From JBBQDK01 sp038319625 (lineage in GTDB: Bacteria > Pseudomonadota > Gammaproteobacteria > JBBQDK01): a DNA stretch of 47,714 nt. Positions 1 through 7,936 of this stretch are shown one piece after another. The stretch is from NCBI GenBank assembly GCA_038319625.1, contig JBBQDK010000004.1:1-47714 (forward strand). Direction: 5' to 3'. Below the pieces are notes generated by a model, which was given only the letters and a program-made list of their open reading frames with translations, was not told the origin of the DNA and searched no databases. Position 1 is the stretch's first letter, and each line of letters begins with the position of its first letter. A program made the position numbers and the translations under genes.

Positions 1-971
1 CGGCTGGCATCGATGAAATCCAGCAGAGCCTAAGCGGCGAGTACGACATCACGCCCGAAGAGATCGAAGCGGTGCTACACCGCATCCAGAGCTTCGATCC
101 GGTAGGCGTCGGCGCGCGCAATCTGGGTGAATGCCTGCGGATACAACTGCGCCAGTATGACCCGTCCACGTCCATGCTGAAGGAAGCCGAACGCCTGGTG
201 AGCGATTTCCTGGACCTGCTCGGCAAACGCGACTACGCTCAGATCATGAGGCAGATGAAAATCGGTCAGCCGGAGTTGAACCAGGCCATCAGCCTTATCC
301 AGTCGCTCAACCCGCGCCCCGGCAACCTGATCACCAGCGAACCGCCGGCCTACATCATTCCGGACGTCATCGTCAAAAAACACAAGGGCGCCTGGCGCGT
401 CGAACTCAACCCGGAAACCGCGCCCCGTTTGCGCATCAACTCGCAATACGCCGGCTTGGTGCGACGTGCTGACAACAGCGACGACAACAATTATCTCAAG
501 AACCATTTGCAAGAGGCGCGCTGGTTCATTAAGAGCCTGCAAAGCCGCAACGAGACCCTGCTCAAGGTCGCCACCTGTATCGTCGAACGCCAGCGCGGCT
601 TCCTGGAACACGGCGAGCAGGCCATGCGCCCACTGGTGCTGCGCGACGTCGCCGATACCGTGGAAATGCACGAATCGACCATCTCGCGGATCACTACCCA
701 GAAATACATGCATACCCCGCGAGGCATCTACGAATTCAAATTCTTTTTCTCCAGCCATGTGGGAACCACCGACGGCGGTGAATGCTCTTCCACCGCGATC
801 CGCGCCCTGATCAAGCAACTAATCAGCGAGGAAGCGCCCGGCAAGCCCTTGAGCGACAGCAAACTCGCCCAACTGTTGCTGGATCAGGGTATCAACGTCG
901 CGCGGCGCACGGTAGCAAAATACCGGGAAGCCCTGTCCATCCCGCCATCCAATGAACGTAAACGACTGTAG
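1..971 (+). CDS. rpoN: RNA polymerase sigma-54 factor RpoN, 3' part (5' end outside window)
   Basis: The reading frame is open from base 3, so the gene begins before the window; about 322 C-terminal residues are visible. Sigma-54 directs RNA polymerase to -24/-12 promoters and needs AAA+ enhancer-binding activators. The visible part covers the core-binding region (FDPVGVGARNL is a typical block), the helix-turn-helix region (ESTISRITTQKYMHTPRG) and, near the end, the RpoN box ARRTVAKYRE that reads the -24 element. The GTG at 72 is an internal codon, not the start. It is followed at 26 bp by hpf, the usual rpoN neighbour, and leads the ptsN-hprK-rapZ-PTS cluster. Identification is secure; completeness of the N-terminus cannot be judged. 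Confidence 0.97.
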   Translation, partial: AGIDEIQQSLSGEYDITPEEIEAVLHRIQSFDPVGVGARNLGECLRIQLRQYDPSTSMLKEAERLVSDFLDLLGKRDYAQIMRQMKIGQPELNQAISLIQSLNPRPGNLITSEPPAYIIPDVIVKKHKGAWRVELNPETAPRLRINSQYAGLVRRADNSDDNNYLKNHLQEARWFIKSLQSRNETLLKVATCIVERQRGFLEHGEQAMRPLVLRDVADTVEMHESTISRITTQKYMHTPRGIYEFKFFFSSHVGTTDGGECSSTAIRALIKQLISEEAPGKPLSDSKLAQLLLDQGINVARRTVAKYREALSIPPSNERKRL

Positions 972-996
972 CAGACGCACACTGAAGGAGCACTTC

Positions 997-1323
997 ATGC
1001 AAAACGACCTTACAGGACACCACATCGACATCACGCCGGCACTGCGTGATTACGTCAATGAGAAAATGGATCGCATCGACCGTCACTTCGACAATGTCAC
1101 GCATTGCCATGTCGTGCTGAGCGTTGAGAAGTTGCGTCATAAGGCCGAGGCCACCATCAACCTCTCCGGCAGCGATCTGCACGCCAATGCCGTACAGGAC
1201 GACATGTACGCCGCCATCGACGCGCTGGTCGACAAACTGGACCGCCAGATCAAACGCCACAAGGAAAAGGTAACCGATCACCACCGCAGTGAAGGCGCCC
1301 TGAAAAACCAGCCTCACGAATGA
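997..1323 (+). CDS. hpf: Ribosome hibernation promoting factor HPF (short form)
   Basis: A 108-residue protein of the HPF/YfiA family, which binds the 30S decoding channel and helps form inactive 100S ribosome dimers in stationary phase. The sequence has the family core, beginning HHIDITPALRDYVNEKMDRI and containing the basic stretch DKLDRQIKRHKEK. It lacks the roughly 80-residue C-terminal dimerisation domain of long HPF, so it is the short gammaproteobacterial type. I chose the ATG at 997 because GAAGGAG lies 6 bp before it; an upstream in-frame ATG at 952 falls inside rpoN and has no support. The stop overlaps an ATG at 1320 (ATGA), a possible alternative start of ptsN. The position directly after rpoN is conserved in many Proteobacteria. 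Confidence 0.95.
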   Translation: MQNDLTGHHIDITPALRDYVNEKMDRIDRHFDNVTHCHVVLSVEKLRHKAEATINLSGSDLHANAVQDDMYAAIDALVDKLDRQIKRHKEKVTDHHRSEGALKNQPHE

Positions 1324-1370
1324 CCTTATCCGGACGTCGCACAAGCGGCGCCCGCATTTGGACCATCGCC

Positions 1371-1841
1371 ATGCTCATTACCGACCTGATTACCGTGGAA
1401 CGTATCACTTGCGGCGCAACGGTCGCCGACAAGCAGCGTGCGCTGAATCTACTCGGCAGCCTGCTGGCGACCGGCCTGCCGGAGATTGGCGCCGGCACTA
1501 TCATTACCCACCTGATCGAACGCGAAGCCCTGTGCAGCACAGGCCTGGGCCGCGGCATAGCCGTGCCGCACAGTCGCATGGCGAACTGTACGCGCGCCAC
1601 CGGCGCATTCCTCAGGCTCGAGCACGGCGTGGACTTCAATACCACCGACCGACAGCCCGTGGACATACTGTTCGCAGTCGTCGTTCCCGTGGATCACATC
1701 GACGAACACCTGGAAATTCTTGCGCTACTTGCCCAGCTGTTCAGCGACAGGGAACTGTGCGCGCGATTGCGCTCCTGCAAGCAGCCGAGCGATGCATTCG
1801 AATTGCTGGCCCACTGGCAAGCGCAGTACGCACCCGCATGA
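1371..1841 (+). CDS. ptsN: Nitrogen-regulatory PTS enzyme IIA (EIIA-Ntr)
   Basis: A 156-residue PTS EIIA type-2 protein. EIIA-Ntr accepts phosphate from an HPr-like protein and works as a regulator (of potassium transport and of nitrogen- or carbon-related processes in studied bacteria), not in sugar uptake. The phosphorylated histidine is H67 in the motif GRGIAVPHSRM. The conserved family N-terminus (DLITVERI) follows the ATG at 1371. An ATG at 1320 overlaps the hpf stop as ATGA and would add 17 unconserved residues; translational coupling from it remains possible. The stop overlaps the hprK start by 4 bp (ATGA), showing one operon. The partners HPr and enzyme I are encoded 3 kb downstream. 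Confidence 0.95.
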   Translation: MLITDLITVERITCGATVADKQRALNLLGSLLATGLPEIGAGTIITHLIEREALCSTGLGRGIAVPHSRMANCTRATGAFLRLEHGVDFNTTDRQPVDILFAVVVPVDHIDEHLEILALLAQLFSDRELCARLRSCKQPSDAFELLAHWQAQYAPA

Positions 1842-2782
1842 TCATCCGTCTCAGCGTCAACGCCTTGTACGACGCCTTGCGTGACAAGCTCGCGCTCACT
1901 TGGCTGGCCGGGCGCGAAGGCGCCAAACGTGAACTGCGCCTCGCCCGCAACCAACCCGCCACCGCGTTGGCGGGACATCTGAATTTCATACACCCTACCC
2001 GGCTGACCATCCTCGGTGCTACCGAAATGCGCTTCCTGCGCGGTCTTGATGTGAATTCGCGCGAAGCGGCCATGCAGCGCCTGTTCTCCAAACACACCGG
2101 CGCCGTCATCGTGGCCGATGGGCAGCCGGTCAATGCGGCAATCAAGGCACGTGCCAACGACAACATCACACCGCTGCTGCGCACGCGCATGCCGAGCCAG
2201 GACCTGCTTGGCACTTTGCAGTATTACCTCACACAATTGCTCGCCGAGAAGTCCACCTTGCATGGCGTGTTCATGGAAGTCATGGGTATCGGCGTACTGA
2301 TTACCGGCGCCAGCGGCGTCGGAAAGAGTGAACTGGCGCTGGAACTGCTAAGCCGTGGTCACCGCCTGATCGCCGACGATGCACCGGAGTTCGCGCGCAT
2401 CGCCCCGGACATCATCAGCGGCAGTTGTCCGAAGGCACTGCGCGATTTTCTCGAGGTGCGCGGCCTGGGCCTGCTCAATGTGCGCGCCCTGTTCGGCGAC
2501 AGCGCCAGCAAATCGAGCAAATATCTGCGCCTGATTGTGCACCTGGAGCAGATGAGCGAGGCGCGCCTGCGCCGTCTCGACCGCCTGCGCGGCAGCCGTC
2601 ACATGCGCAATGTCTTGGGTATGGATATACCGCAGATCACTGTACCGGTTGCGCCCGGTCGCAACCTGTCGGTGCTGATCGAAACGGCGGCCCGTAATCA
2701 CATCCTGTTTCTGAAGGGTTACGACGCCAGTGAGCAGTTCATGAACAACCAGCAAGCCATGATCGATCGCGACGACACATGA
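1838..2782 (+). CDS. hprK: HPr kinase/phosphorylase
   Basis: A 314-residue bifunctional HPr(Ser) kinase/phosphorylase. It has an N-terminal Hpr_kinase_N-like domain (about residues 1-130) and a C-terminal kinase domain with the Walker A motif GASGVGKS at 157-164, the HRLIADD segment at 175-181 and the family signature EVRGLGLLNVRALFG at 206-220. In Firmicutes this enzyme phosphorylates HPr on Ser46 for catabolite repression. In Proteobacteria with incomplete PTS sets its role is regulatory and less well defined. The HPr in this cluster keeps Ser46, so kinase and target are both present. The start ATG overlaps the ptsN stop and the stop overlaps the rapZ start, each by 4 bp. A longer frame opening at 1358 is only the upstream extension across ptsN. 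Confidence 0.96.
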   Translation: MIIRLSVNALYDALRDKLALTWLAGREGAKRELRLARNQPATALAGHLNFIHPTRLTILGATEMRFLRGLDVNSREAAMQRLFSKHTGAVIVADGQPVNAAIKARANDNITPLLRTRMPSQDLLGTLQYYLTQLLAEKSTLHGVFMEVMGIGVLITGASGVGKSELALELLSRGHRLIADDAPEFARIAPDIISGSCPKALRDFLEVRGLGLLNVRALFGDSASKSSKYLRLIVHLEQMSEARLRRLDRLRGSRHMRNVLGMDIPQITVPVAPGRNLSVLIETAARNHILFLKGYDASEQFMNNQQAMIDRDDT

Positions 2783-3636
2783 AACTGATCGTTGTCAGCG
2801 GCCTGTCCGGTTCCGGCAAGAGCATCATGTTGCACACGCTCGAGGATCTGGGCTATTACTGCATCGACAATCTGCCGGTGGATCTGCTGCAGGCATTTGC
2901 CGCGCAGATGATCAATGACACGCAACATGCTTATGAGAATGCCGCCGTCGGCATTGACGCGCGCAACCGCTCGGAGGCTATGCAACGCTTTCCGGAGATA
3001 TTGCAGACTATTGAGCACAGTGGCCTGAACTGCGAGCTATTCTTCCTGCAGGCCGAGGATGACACTCTCTTCAAGCGCTACAGCGAAACGCGCCGCAAGC
3101 ACCCGTTGACCGGCAAGGACCGGCCACTGGCCGAAGCGATCCGACTGGAACGCAAACTCATGGAACCGTTCGTCGCCCACGCCGATCTGATCATCGATTC
3201 GACCCATACCAACATTCATCAACTGCGTGAACTGGTGCGTGAACGCGTCGAGCAGCGCACTGAACGCAGCCTGTCACTGCTGTTTATGTCCTTCGGTTAC
3301 AAACACGGTGTACCGCCGGACGCCGATTTCGTATTCGATGTACGCTGCCTACCTAACCCGCACTGGGAATCGGTATTGCGTCCACTCACCGGCCTGGACC
3401 CTGGCGTCATCGCCTTTCTGGAGCAGCAACCCAAGGTCGGCGAAATGTTCGAGCATCTGCGCGACTTCATGGAATACTGGATTCCCTGCTTCGAAGCGGA
3501 AAATCGCAGTTACGTGACCGTGGCCCTGGGTTGCACCGGTGGCCAGCATCGCTCCGTGTATCTGACCGAGCTGCTTGCCGCGCATTTCCGTCACAGCCGC
3601 AGCAGCGTGCTTACGCGCCATCGGGAGTTATCTTGA
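2779..3636 (+). CDS. rapZ: RNase adapter RapZ (nucleotide-binding protein, YvcJ family)
   Basis: A 285-residue protein with the Walker A motif GLSGSGKS at residues 8-15 and the RapZ C-terminal domain containing GCTGGQHRSV. In E. coli RapZ binds the small RNA GlmZ and hands it to RNase E, adjusting glmS (glucosamine-6-phosphate synthase). In organisms without GlmZ the target is unknown. No GlmY/GlmZ-like RNA is evident here. The gene overlaps hprK by 4 bp (ATGA), matching the conserved hprK-rapZ pairing. Its stop is followed by a heptamer hairpin element that separates it from the next PTS gene. Confidence 0.95.
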   Translation: MKLIVVSGLSGSGKSIMLHTLEDLGYYCIDNLPVDLLQAFAAQMINDTQHAYENAAVGIDARNRSEAMQRFPEILQTIEHSGLNCELFFLQAEDDTLFKRYSETRRKHPLTGKDRPLAEAIRLERKLMEPFVAHADLIIDSTHTNIHQLRELVRERVEQRTERSLSLLFMSFGYKHGVPPDADFVFDVRCLPNPHWESVLRPLTGLDPGVIAFLEQQPKVGEMFEHLRDFMEYWIPCFEAENRSYVTVALGCTGGQHRSVYLTELLAAHFRHSRSSVLTRHRELS

Positions 3637-3640
3637 AAAC

Positions 3641-3747
3641 AGCAGCAAGCAGCAAGTGGCGAGTAGCAAGGAAAACCTTGCTTACACCTGGTCCGCGATG
3701 CTATCACCATTTTGATCCTTGCTACTCGTCACTCGCTACTAGATACT
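3641..3747. repeat. Heptamer inverted-repeat element A (rapZ/EIIA gap)
   Basis: The left arm (3641-3671) is made of units such as AGCAAGC, AGCAAGT, GGCGAGT and AGCAAGG. The right arm (3717-3747) is its inverse. Positions 3648-3671 and 3717-3740 match as an inverted repeat at 21 of 24 bases. The terminal unit AGCAAGG (3665-3671) can also pair with CCTTGCT at 3676-3682 across an AAAA loop, so two mutually exclusive hairpins exist. The element begins 4 bp after the rapZ stop and ends next to the following ATG, which has no visible Shine-Dalgarno. The unit type matches element E. Confidence 0.8.
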
Positions 3748-3753
3748 GAATTT

Positions 3754-4167
3754 ATGAGCGTTGGATTACTGATTATTTCCCACGAGCGCATCGGCGCCGA
3801 CCTGCTGAATACAGCCATTGCATTGCTCGGCGTGCGGCCACTCAATGCCCAAGTGCTGGGCGTGCCGCTGGACAGCGATCCCGACCAGGCCGTCGATGCC
3901 GCACGTCAGCGCATCAAACGCCTAGATCAGGGCGACGGAGTACTGGTGCTCACCGATCTGTTTGGCTCCACGCCATGCAATATCGCCACCCGACTGCAAA
4001 GTGACGGCCGGGTCGTGGTGGTCGCCGGTGTCAATCTGCCGATGCTGATCCGGGTGTTGAATTACCCGCGCCTGAGCCTGCCGGAGCTGGTGCAGAAGGC
4101 CATCAGCGGCGGCAACGACGGCGTGCTGTTGTGCAGGAGCAATTTCGAGGAATCCCATGGTGCGTAA
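3754..4167 (+). CDS. Mannose/fructose-family PTS EIIA domain protein
   Basis: A 137-residue stand-alone EIIA of the mannose (PTS-EIIA-Man) fold. The presumed phospho-histidine is in the N-terminal motif LLIISHERIG, and the conserved VLVLTDLFGSTPCNIA block follows. No EIIB, EIIC or EIID gene is in the window, so a regulatory role in the phosphorelay is more likely than sugar transport; this is inference from context. The start at 3754 is chosen because the protein core begins there; an upstream in-frame ATG (3712) lies inside the hairpin element. No Shine-Dalgarno is visible before the ATG. The 3' end overlaps the HPr gene by 11 bp. Confidence 0.9.
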   Translation: MSVGLLIISHERIGADLLNTAIALLGVRPLNAQVLGVPLDSDPDQAVDAARQRIKRLDQGDGVLVLTDLFGSTPCNIATRLQSDGRVVVVAGVNLPMLIRVLNYPRLSLPELVQKAISGGNDGVLLCRSNFEESHGA

Positions 4168-4426
4168 ACAGATAACGATAATCAACAAACTCGGTCTGCA
4201 CGCCCGCGCGGCCGCCAAGCTGGTCACACTGGCCTCCGAATTCGAATCCGATATTCAGCTCGCGCGCGGCAGCCGCCAGGTCAACGCCAAGAGCATCATG
4301 GGCGTGATGATGCTGGCCGCCGGCAAAGGTACCAATCTGGAACTTATCGCCACCGGCACGGATGAAGAAGTCGCCGTGCTACGGTTGGAGCAGTTGGTGA
4401 TGGACAGATTCGGCGAAGGAGAATGA
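4157..4426 (+). CDS. ptsH: Phosphocarrier protein HPr
   Basis: An 89-residue HPr. His15 in NKLGLHARAA is the site phosphorylated by enzyme I. Ser46 in AKSIMGVMMLAA is the site used by HPr kinase. Both are intact, so the protein can link enzyme I (ptsI), the two EIIA proteins and HprK, all encoded in this cluster. The start ATG lies inside the end of the EIIA-Man-type gene (11 bp overlap), indicating coupled translation. It could be called an NPr-type protein by function, but the Ser46 context favours a true HPr regulated by HprK. Confidence 0.95.
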   Translation: MVRKQITIINKLGLHARAAAKLVTLASEFESDIQLARGSRQVNAKSIMGVMMLAAGKGTNLELIATGTDEEVAVLRLEQLVMDRFGEGE

Positions 4427-4625
4427 ACAGCTTGATTTCTCATTGCAGAACTCGCAAGGAAGATGTAATCAAACATGCACCGACTGCGTCTATTCATGCT
4501 GCCATAGTGTCAGCACAATGGTGCTAACGTTCATTCCAAAAATATTAGTGTCCTTTTCGCTCATTGCGTTAACGGCATTTCAGGGAGCGGCTATTCAAGA
4601 GAATGACAGATAGGATAGCTATATC
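4427..4625 (+). promoter_or_regulatory. AT-richer gap between ptsH and ptsI
   Basis: This 199-bp gap interrupts an otherwise tightly packed operon and is visibly richer in A+T than its flanks. It contains a short hairpin, AGCAC-AATG-GTGCT, at 4512-4525. An internal promoter for ptsI is plausible, but I find no convincing -35/-10 pair. AGGA at 4612-4615 is a reasonable ribosome-binding site for the GTG start of ptsI. I see no coding potential. Confidence 0.3.
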
Positions 4626-6365
4626 GTGAGCCTGGCGTTATCCGGAATCGGTGTTTCCAGAGGCATTGCCATCGGCAAGGCCTACCTGCTGCAGCGCGGG
4701 CTGCCGGAGGTGACCGAGTACGCCATTCCGAAAGCGCTGATCAAGAACGAGGTCGCGCGTTTCCTGCAGGCCGTGGCGGCGGCGCAGCTGCAACTCAGCG
4801 CCATCCGTCAGCAGATCCCGCCCGACACTTCGCAGGACATCGCCTCCTTCATCGACACCTACCTGCTGATGCTTCAGGACAGCGCACTGTCCGATGTTCC
4901 CATCAATCTGATCCGCTCACGCAAATGCAACGCGGAGTGGGCATTGAAACTGCAACGCGATGCACTGGTCAATGTCTTCGAGCAGATGGACGACCCCTAC
5001 CTGCGCACCCGCCAGGATGATGTCGATCATGTAGTCAATCGTATCCAGCGCATCCTGCTCAAGCAGGCAGGGCACGCCCAGGACAGCGACGTCATGCCGC
5101 TCAAGGGCCGCATCATCGTCGCCGACGACCTCACACCCGCCGACGCCGTGCTCATGCAACACCAGGGCATCGCGGGCTTCGTCACCGAACACGGCGGCCC
5201 GTTGTCGCATACCGCGATCATCGCCCGCAACCTGCGTATCCCGGCCATCGTCGGTGTGCGCCATGCGCGCCGCTACCTCAACGACGACGAGGAACTGATC
5301 ATCGACGGCCGCCAGGGCGTGGTGCTGGCGCAGGCCGACGACACCATCCTGCACCACTATCGCCGGGTTCAGAGCGAGGAGCGCCACTATCGGACCCAGC
5401 TTGCCAAACTCAAGGGCGAGCCGGCCATTACCCGCGACGGTCGCGTCATCAGCCTGCAGGCCAATATAGAATTACCCGAGGATGTGCATGCCGCACGGCG
5501 TGTCGCCGCGGCCGGCGTCGGCTTGTATCGCACCGAATCGCTGTTCATGAACCGCGACACACCGCCCGATGAAGAGGAACAACTGACCGTTTATCAGCAG
5601 GTACTGCACGGCATGCGCGGCGCTCCGGTGACGATCCGCACCCTGGACCTGGGCGCCGACAAGCAGGCCAATGACAACCGCGATGAACGCCCGCTATCCA
5701 GCAACCCGGCACTCGGATTGCGCGCCATACGCCTGTGCCTGAAAGACCTGACGCTGTTTCGCCCGCAGTTGCGCGCCATTCTGCGCGCCTCCGCGCACGG
5801 CCCCTTGCGCATGATGATACCGATGCTGTCCAACCTGCAGGAGATTCATCAGGTTCTGCAACTCATCGAAGAAAGCAAGCAGGAACTGACCCGTCAGGGT
5901 CTGAAGTTCGACCCCGCCCTGCCGATCGGCGGCATGATTGAAGTGCCGGCTGCCGCCATCTGTGCGCAGTTTTTCGCGCCGCTTCTCGATTTCCTGTCGA
6001 TCGGCACCAACGATCTGATCCAGTATACCCTTGCCATCGATCGCGTCGAAGACGATGTCAACTACCTCTACGATCCGTTGCACCCGGCCGTGCTGCACCT
6101 GATCCGCCACGTCATACAAGCAGGGCACAACGCCGGCGTGCCGGTGGCGATGTGCGGCGAAATGGCCGGCGATACCCGCTACACCCGCCTGCTACTCGGG
6201 CTGGGATTGAACGAGTTCAGCATGCAACCCGCCACCCTGCTTGAGGTCAAAAGCATCATCAACGCCAGTAACGTCGGCGAACTCGCCGCACAGGCCCTGG
6301 ACATCGGCCGCTACGGCCATGCGGAAGACATCCACCGGCTGGTCATCGCACTGAACCGGGAGTAG
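4626..6365 (+). CDS. ptsI: PTS enzyme I (phosphoenolpyruvate-protein phosphotransferase)
   Basis: A 579-residue enzyme I that transfers phosphate from PEP to HPr. The active-site histidine is H195 in EHGGPLSHTAIIAR, the PEP-domain arginine block is YRTESLFMNRD, and the catalytic cysteine is C510 in MCGEMAGD. It has no N-terminal GAF domain, so it is PtsI-like and not PtsP, although its only visible targets are regulatory. The start is a GTG at 4626, fixed by the conserved N-terminus LSGIGVSRGIAIGKAYL, with AGGA 10 bp upstream. It follows ptsH after a 199-bp gap. Confidence 0.96.
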   Translation: MSLALSGIGVSRGIAIGKAYLLQRGLPEVTEYAIPKALIKNEVARFLQAVAAAQLQLSAIRQQIPPDTSQDIASFIDTYLLMLQDSALSDVPINLIRSRKCNAEWALKLQRDALVNVFEQMDDPYLRTRQDDVDHVVNRIQRILLKQAGHAQDSDVMPLKGRIIVADDLTPADAVLMQHQGIAGFVTEHGGPLSHTAIIARNLRIPAIVGVRHARRYLNDDEELIIDGRQGVVLAQADDTILHHYRRVQSEERHYRTQLAKLKGEPAITRDGRVISLQANIELPEDVHAARRVAAAGVGLYRTESLFMNRDTPPDEEEQLTVYQQVLHGMRGAPVTIRTLDLGADKQANDNRDERPLSSNPALGLRAIRLCLKDLTLFRPQLRAILRASAHGPLRMMIPMLSNLQEIHQVLQLIEESKQELTRQGLKFDPALPIGGMIEVPAAAICAQFFAPLLDFLSIGTNDLIQYTLAIDRVEDDVNYLYDPLHPAVLHLIRHVIQAGHNAGVPVAMCGEMAGDTRYTRLLLGLGLNEFSMQPATLLEVKSIINASNVGELAAQALDIGRYGHAEDIHRLVIALNRE

Positions 6366-6488
6366 TTCCGCACATCCAGTCAAAGCCCACGTCGCATCTA
6401 TCGCTGACCGGCTGCAGTCGTTCACCCAATCGTCATCCCCTTACCCTCTCCATATATCAGCGGCACCCTAGGCCCTGTCACACGACTT

Positions 6489-6497
6489 TGTTACACT
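6489..6497 (+). promoter_or_regulatory. mgtE: Possible extended -10 element upstream of mgtE
   Basis: TG-T-TACACT (6489-6497) fits an extended -10 box lying about 40 bp before the mgtE ATG. No good -35 hexamer is found at 16-18 bp spacing, so the call rests on the extended -10 alone. The 170-bp gap after ptsI makes a separate mgtE promoter reasonable. Confidence 0.3.
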
Positions 6498-6535
6498 CTG
6501 CGCGCACTTGAACCCCGCCGTACCGAGGAAGCGCC

Positions 6536-7894
6536 ATGGCCGACGATACCCGCCAAGACAGTTCTGAAAAGCGCCTGCGCGATCTCACTCGCGCGCTCGA
6601 GCACGGCACCCTGCATCAGTTCCGCCTGATCCTCAACACCCTCCACCCCGCCGAGATCGCGCATCTGCTCGAAGCACTGCCACCGGCGCAGCGCAGTATC
6701 GCCTGGGAGCTGGTCAATCCGGATGATGATGGCGAGGTGTTGCTGCACGTCAACGACGAAGTGCGCGCCAACCTGATCCGTGAGATGGAAACTCACGAAC
6801 TGGTGGCCGCCACTGAAGGCATGGCGGTGGACGATCTGGCCGACATTCTCCAGGATCTGCCCGGGGCCGTGATCCGCGAAGTGCTGCTGTCAATGGACAA
6901 ACAGAACCGTCAGCGCCTCGAAGCCGTACTGTCCTATCCGGAGGACAGCGCCGGCGGCCTGATGAACACCGACACCGTCACGGTGCGCGCCGACGTCACG
7001 CTGGATGTCGTGATGCGCTACCTGCGCCTGCGCGGCACCATCCCGGAACTTACCGACAATCTGGTGGTGGTTAACCGCTACGACAAATACCTCGGCACGC
7101 TGCCGCTCACGTCAGTGCTCACCAAAGACCCGACACTGACCGTCGCCGAAGTCATGAACACCGAGATGGAAGGCATCATCGCCTCCCTGCCCGCCAAGCA
7201 GGTCGTGAAATTGTTCGAGGATCGCGACTTCGTCTCCGCGCCGGTTATCGATGAGCACGGCAAGCTGCTCGGCCGTATCACCATTGATGACGTGGTCGAC
7301 GTGATGCGCGACGAAGCCGAGCAGTCACTACTGCACATGGCTGGCCTGAATGCCGAAGAGGACATGTTCGCGCCGGTCATTCCCAGTGCGCGACGCCGTG
7401 CCGTGTGGCTGGGCATCAATCTGGCGACTGCATTCCTGGCCTCCTGGGTGGTAGGCCTGTTCGAAGGCGCCCTGCACAAGGTCGTCGCCCTGGCCGTGCT
7501 CATGCCCATCGTGCCGAGCATGGGCGGCATCGCCGGCAGCCAGACTCTGACCCTGGTAGTACGCGGTCTGGCACTCGGACAGCTGCGCAGTTCCAACACG
7601 CGCTGGCTGCTCTACAAGGAAATCTCGGTGGGTCTACTCAACGGTGTCCTCTGGGCCGTGGTGGTCGGCACGATAACGATATTATGGTTTCACGATACGC
7701 GCATCGGCGCCATTATCGGCGCAGCCATGATCATCAACCTGTTCGCCGCCGCACTGGCCGGCATTTTCATCCCGCTGATCCAGCGTCGCATGGGTATCGA
7801 TCCGGCGCTGGCCGGCAGCGTGGTGCTGACCACCTTCACCGACGTGATCGGCTTCATGACGTTTCTGGGATTGGGGACGCTGTTTTTGATGTGA
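6536..7894 (+). CDS. mgtE: Magnesium transporter MgtE
   Basis: A 452-residue inner-membrane Mg2+ channel. The N-terminal helical superhelix domain covers about residues 10-130, followed by a pair of CBS domains (about 135-260) that sense intracellular Mg2+. The C-terminal third holds five hydrophobic segments, beginning at AVWLGINLATAFLASWVVG and including the pore motif MPIVPSMGGIAGSQT. The ATG is preceded by GAGGA at suitable spacing. mgtE is a common last gene of proteobacterial PTS-Ntr clusters; EIIA-Ntr control of cation transport is known for potassium systems, but a link to MgtE is only suggested by position. It converges on pmbA with a 42-bp gap containing a hairpin. Confidence 0.96.
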   Translation: MADDTRQDSSEKRLRDLTRALEHGTLHQFRLILNTLHPAEIAHLLEALPPAQRSIAWELVNPDDDGEVLLHVNDEVRANLIREMETHELVAATEGMAVDDLADILQDLPGAVIREVLLSMDKQNRQRLEAVLSYPEDSAGGLMNTDTVTVRADVTLDVVMRYLRLRGTIPELTDNLVVVNRYDKYLGTLPLTSVLTKDPTLTVAEVMNTEMEGIIASLPAKQVVKLFEDRDFVSAPVIDEHGKLLGRITIDDVVDVMRDEAEQSLLHMAGLNAEEDMFAPVIPSARRRAVWLGINLATAFLASWVVGLFEGALHKVVALAVLMPIVPSMGGIAGSQTLTLVVRGLALGQLRSSNTRWLLYKEISVGLLNGVLWAVVVGTITILWFHDTRIGAIIGAAMIINLFAAALAGIFIPLIQRRMGIDPALAGSVVLTTFTDVIGFMTFLGLGTLFLM

Positions 7895-7905
7895 ACTCTG
7901 CAATA

Positions 7906-7934
7906 CGTCAAGCGCAGTGCATCCACGCTTGACG
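7906..7934. terminator. Hairpin between convergent mgtE and pmbA
   Basis: CGTCAAGCG (7906-7914) and CGCTTGACG (7926-7934) form a perfect 9-bp stem with an 11-nt loop. It fills most of the 42-bp space between two converging genes, the usual place for a shared terminator. There is no U-run on either strand, so intrinsic termination may be weak. Confidence 0.5.
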
Positions 7935-7936
7935 GC

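Noticed and set aside
1358..1837. Long N-terminal extension of hprK
   Set aside because: This part is an out-of-frame reading of ptsN; the HprK family start matches the ATG at 1838.
2200..2225. Sigma-54 promoter at TTGGCACTTTGCA
   Set aside because: TGGCAC and TTGC are adjacent without the required spacing, and the site is inside hprK.
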